Below are positions 62,423-64,000 of a DNA stretch of 64,000 nt, one piece after another (position 1 is the first letter of the stretch; each line of letters starts with the position of its first letter). Origin of the DNA: Planosporangium mesophilum (GTDB lineage: Bacteria > Actinomycetota > Actinomycetes > Mycobacteriales > Micromonosporaceae); the NCBI RefSeq assembly GCF_016863255.1, contig NZ_BOON01000030.1, forward strand, positions 62,001-126,000, written 5' to 3'. The notes below the pieces were generated by a model, which saw only the letters and a program-made list of their open reading frames with translations, was not told the origin of the DNA and made no database searches. The position numbers were made by a program, and so were the translations under genes.

Positions 62423-64000
62423 CTAGTCCGCCTCCCCGGTCCGTTCGGTCTGCGAGCCGCCGACCTGTTCGGCGTCCGCGCGTCCGCGCCTGGTCTGCCG
62501 CTGGTAGGACGCCAGCATCCGGCGGACGTCCTCGGGCTGGCGGCCGGGGCCGTCGGCCGTCGGCTCCCCGGCCGGCGCCGGGTCGCGCTGGAGGTGCTCC
62601 TCGAGGTTGGCCTGCCGCACCCGGCGGGGCAGTCCGTTGCCGGCGCGGGGCAGTCCGTTGTCGGCCCGGGCATCCGAGGCGCGGCGCTCGGCCGCTTCGG
62701 CGGCGCGGTTCGCGTCCGCCTCCAGGTCGCGGTACACCAGTACCCCGGCCGGGGCCCGCGCGGGCGTACCGATCTCGTTCGCCGGCCGGCCGGGGAGGGC
62801 GTGCACGACCGCGTCGCCGTCGGTCGTGCGGGCCCGCTCGACGGCCCGCCTGGCGCGCGTCGCCGGGGTGTCGGCGTCCGTGCCGTCGAGTACCAGCGTG
62901 TTCGGGATCAGGACGATCGCGACGGTCCCGCCGTACGCGGACTCCTTGAGCCGGACCCGGATGCCGTGCCGCATCGCCAACTGTCCCACCACGTACAGGC
63001 CCAGCCTGGCCGTACTGGTGAGCTTGAACTCGGGCGGGTTGCGGAGCCGGTCGTTGGTCAGCGCGAGCTCGCCCTCGCTCAGGCCGAGCCCGCGGTCCTC
63101 GATCTCGACGGCGAAGCCGTTGGCCACCAGCTGGCCCCCGACGTGGACCGGGGTGTCCGGCGGCGAGAACGACGTCGCGTTCTCGATCAGCTCGGCCAGC
63201 AGGTGGATGACGTCACCGACGACCCGTCCGGTGAGCGCGGCCTGCCCCATCGGCAGCACCGTCACCCGCTCGTAGTCCTCGATCTCGGCCGCGGCGGCGC
63301 GGACGATGTCCACCAGCGGCACCGGCTGCCGCCAGCCGCGGCCGGGGACCGCCCCGGAGAGCACGATGAGGTTCTCGGCGTTGCGCCGCATCCGGGTGGC
63401 GAGGTGGTCGACGCGGAACAGGTTGGCCAGCTCCTCCGGGTCGTCCTCGCGCCGCTCCATCGCGTCCAGCGTGGTGAGCTGACGGTGGACGAGCGCCTGG
63501 GTGCGCCGGGCCAGGCTGAGGAAGACGTCGCGTACGCCTCGGCGCAGTTCGGCCTGTTCGACGGCGACCCTGATGGCGGTCTCCTGCACCGCGTTGAACG
63601 CACTCCCGACCTGCCCGATCGCGTCGGGGCCGTGCGGCACCGGCGGCGCCTCGGCGGAGACGTCGACCTCTTCGCCTCGGCGCAGCCGGTCGACGACCCG
63701 GGGGAGTTTCTCGCCTGCCAGCTCCCGCGCCGCGTCGCGCAGGGTCCTGAGCTGCTGGACGAGCGCGCGGGCCGTGGTGACGGACAGGACGATCGCGGCG
63801 ATGACGGCGATCAGCCCCAGCACGCTGACGGCCAACCGGATCACGATGCCGACGACGATCGGCTTCGCGCGCGCGATCGTGCCGTCCGCCGCCTCGAGGA
63901 TCAGGTCCCGCAGCTCGCCGTAGACCGGGGTGATCGCGCTGTTCCAGGTCTGGGCGTCGACCGGTGGTGCGAGGCCCGCGCGGCCCTTGTCGGTCACGAG
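62423..64000 (-). CDS. Second conservon sensor kinase (CvnA type), C-terminal part
   Basis: At least 525 residues are inside the window; the N-terminus, with its first membrane helix and most of the sensor, lies beyond 64000. Visible are the end of the extracellular domain (ITPVYGELRDLILEAADGTIARA), a membrane helix (IRLAVSVLGLIAVIAAIVLS), HAMP, and the ATPase domain with LLAELIENATSFSPPDTPVHV, IEDRGLGLSEGE and LGLYVVGQLAMRHGI. A disordered tail carries the short duplication DNGLPRAGNGLPRR. The internal ATG near 63997 is not the start. Confidence 0.9.
   Translation of the reverse strand, partial: LVTDKGRAGLAPPVDAQTWNSAITPVYGELRDLILEAADGTIARAKPIVVGIVIRLAVSVLGLIAVIAAIVLSVTTARALVQQLRTLRDAARELAGEKLPRVVDRLRRGEEVDVSAEAPPVPHGPDAIGQVGSAFNAVQETAIRVAVEQAELRRGVRDVFLSLARRTQALVHRQLTTLDAMERREDDPEELANLFRVDHLATRMRRNAENLIVLSGAVPGRGWRQPVPLVDIVRAAAAEIEDYERVTVLPMGQAALTGRVVGDVIHLLAELIENATSFSPPDTPVHVGGQLVANGFAVEIEDRGLGLSEGELALTNDRLRNPPEFKLTSTARLGLYVVGQLAMRHGIRVRLKESAYGGTVAIVLIPNTLVLDGTDADTPATRARRAVERARTTDGDAVVHALPGRPANEIGTPARAPAGVLVYRDLEADANRAAEAAERRASDARADNGLPRAGNGLPRRVRQANLEEHLQRDPAPAGEPTADGPGRQPEDVRRMLASYQRQTRRGRADAEQVGGSQTERTGEAD

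Overview
The window is very GC-rich, dense with overlapping genes, and carries typical actinobacterial blocks: mtrA-mtrB-lpqB, a long-form hibernation factor, SecA with its zinc tail, prfB-ftsE-ftsX-M23 peptidase-smpB-ssrA, Rv3235 and DUF4193 proteins, and two 'conservons'. The mix (ROK, LacI and BadF/BadG sugar loci, orphan chemoreceptor, DUF6912, DUF6401) points to a filamentous actinomycete, most likely Micromonosporaceae. The family is an inference; no rRNA is present.

Layout. 1-2972 (minus): a four-gene chain with ATGA/TTGA overlaps: membrane protein, DUF4129-like protein, DUF4350 protein, MoxR ATPase (cut by the window edge). 3158-9417 (plus): mtrA-mtrB-lpqB, a ComF-like phosphoribosyltransferase, then hpf behind a 320-base structured leader that looks like a raiA-type RNA. 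9565-16587: a two-domain acetyltransferase, secA, Rv3235-like, excisionase-type HTH, DUF6912 and a membrane protein. 16770-19213: pruA-kynA, amino-acid catabolism. 19177-22865 (minus): a damaged sugar locus (BadF/BadG kinase, GH4, permease tail, ROK regulator). 23303-29269: PadR regulator, prfB, ftsE, ftsX, M23 peptidase, smpB and tmRNA. 29517-35502: an accessory block (cupin, zinc alcohol dehydrogenase, CMD protein, DUF2255, DHA2-type MFS exporter, divergent XRE/MmyB-type regulator, TIGR03086 protein).

35703-37130 (minus) is the most striking locus. A threonyl-tRNA synthetase without TGS and editing domains is preceded by a 15-residue leader peptide with three consecutive Thr codons, an 8-bp competing helix and a perfect 15-bp terminator hairpin. 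This is the architecture of ribosome-mediated attenuation.

37282-46229 (minus) is a complete sugar operon: YtfQ/YtfR/YtfT/YjfF-like ABC importer, LacI regulator and a secreted GH2 enzyme with PA14 and LamG domains. A perfect palindrome, TATAACGTTATA, lies upstream. 46518-47939 is a graveyard: a permease tail, a frameshifted and truncated FAD oxidoreductase, and the 3' end of an alcohol dehydrogenase paralogous to the intact one at 30 kb.

48082-53442: chemoreceptor, small helical protein, MTAP-like phosphorylase and VOC protein (divergent, both apparently leaderless), YqgE, tRNA-Ala(GGC), DUF6401 and DUF4193. 53711-57267 (minus): a membrane glycosyltransferase-2 coupled to a GH26 hydrolase, likely making and trimming an extracellular polysaccharide. 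57522-64000 (minus): two tandem conservons (kinase, roadblock, DUF742, GTPase). The upstream one lacks the GTPase and its kinase runs off the window.
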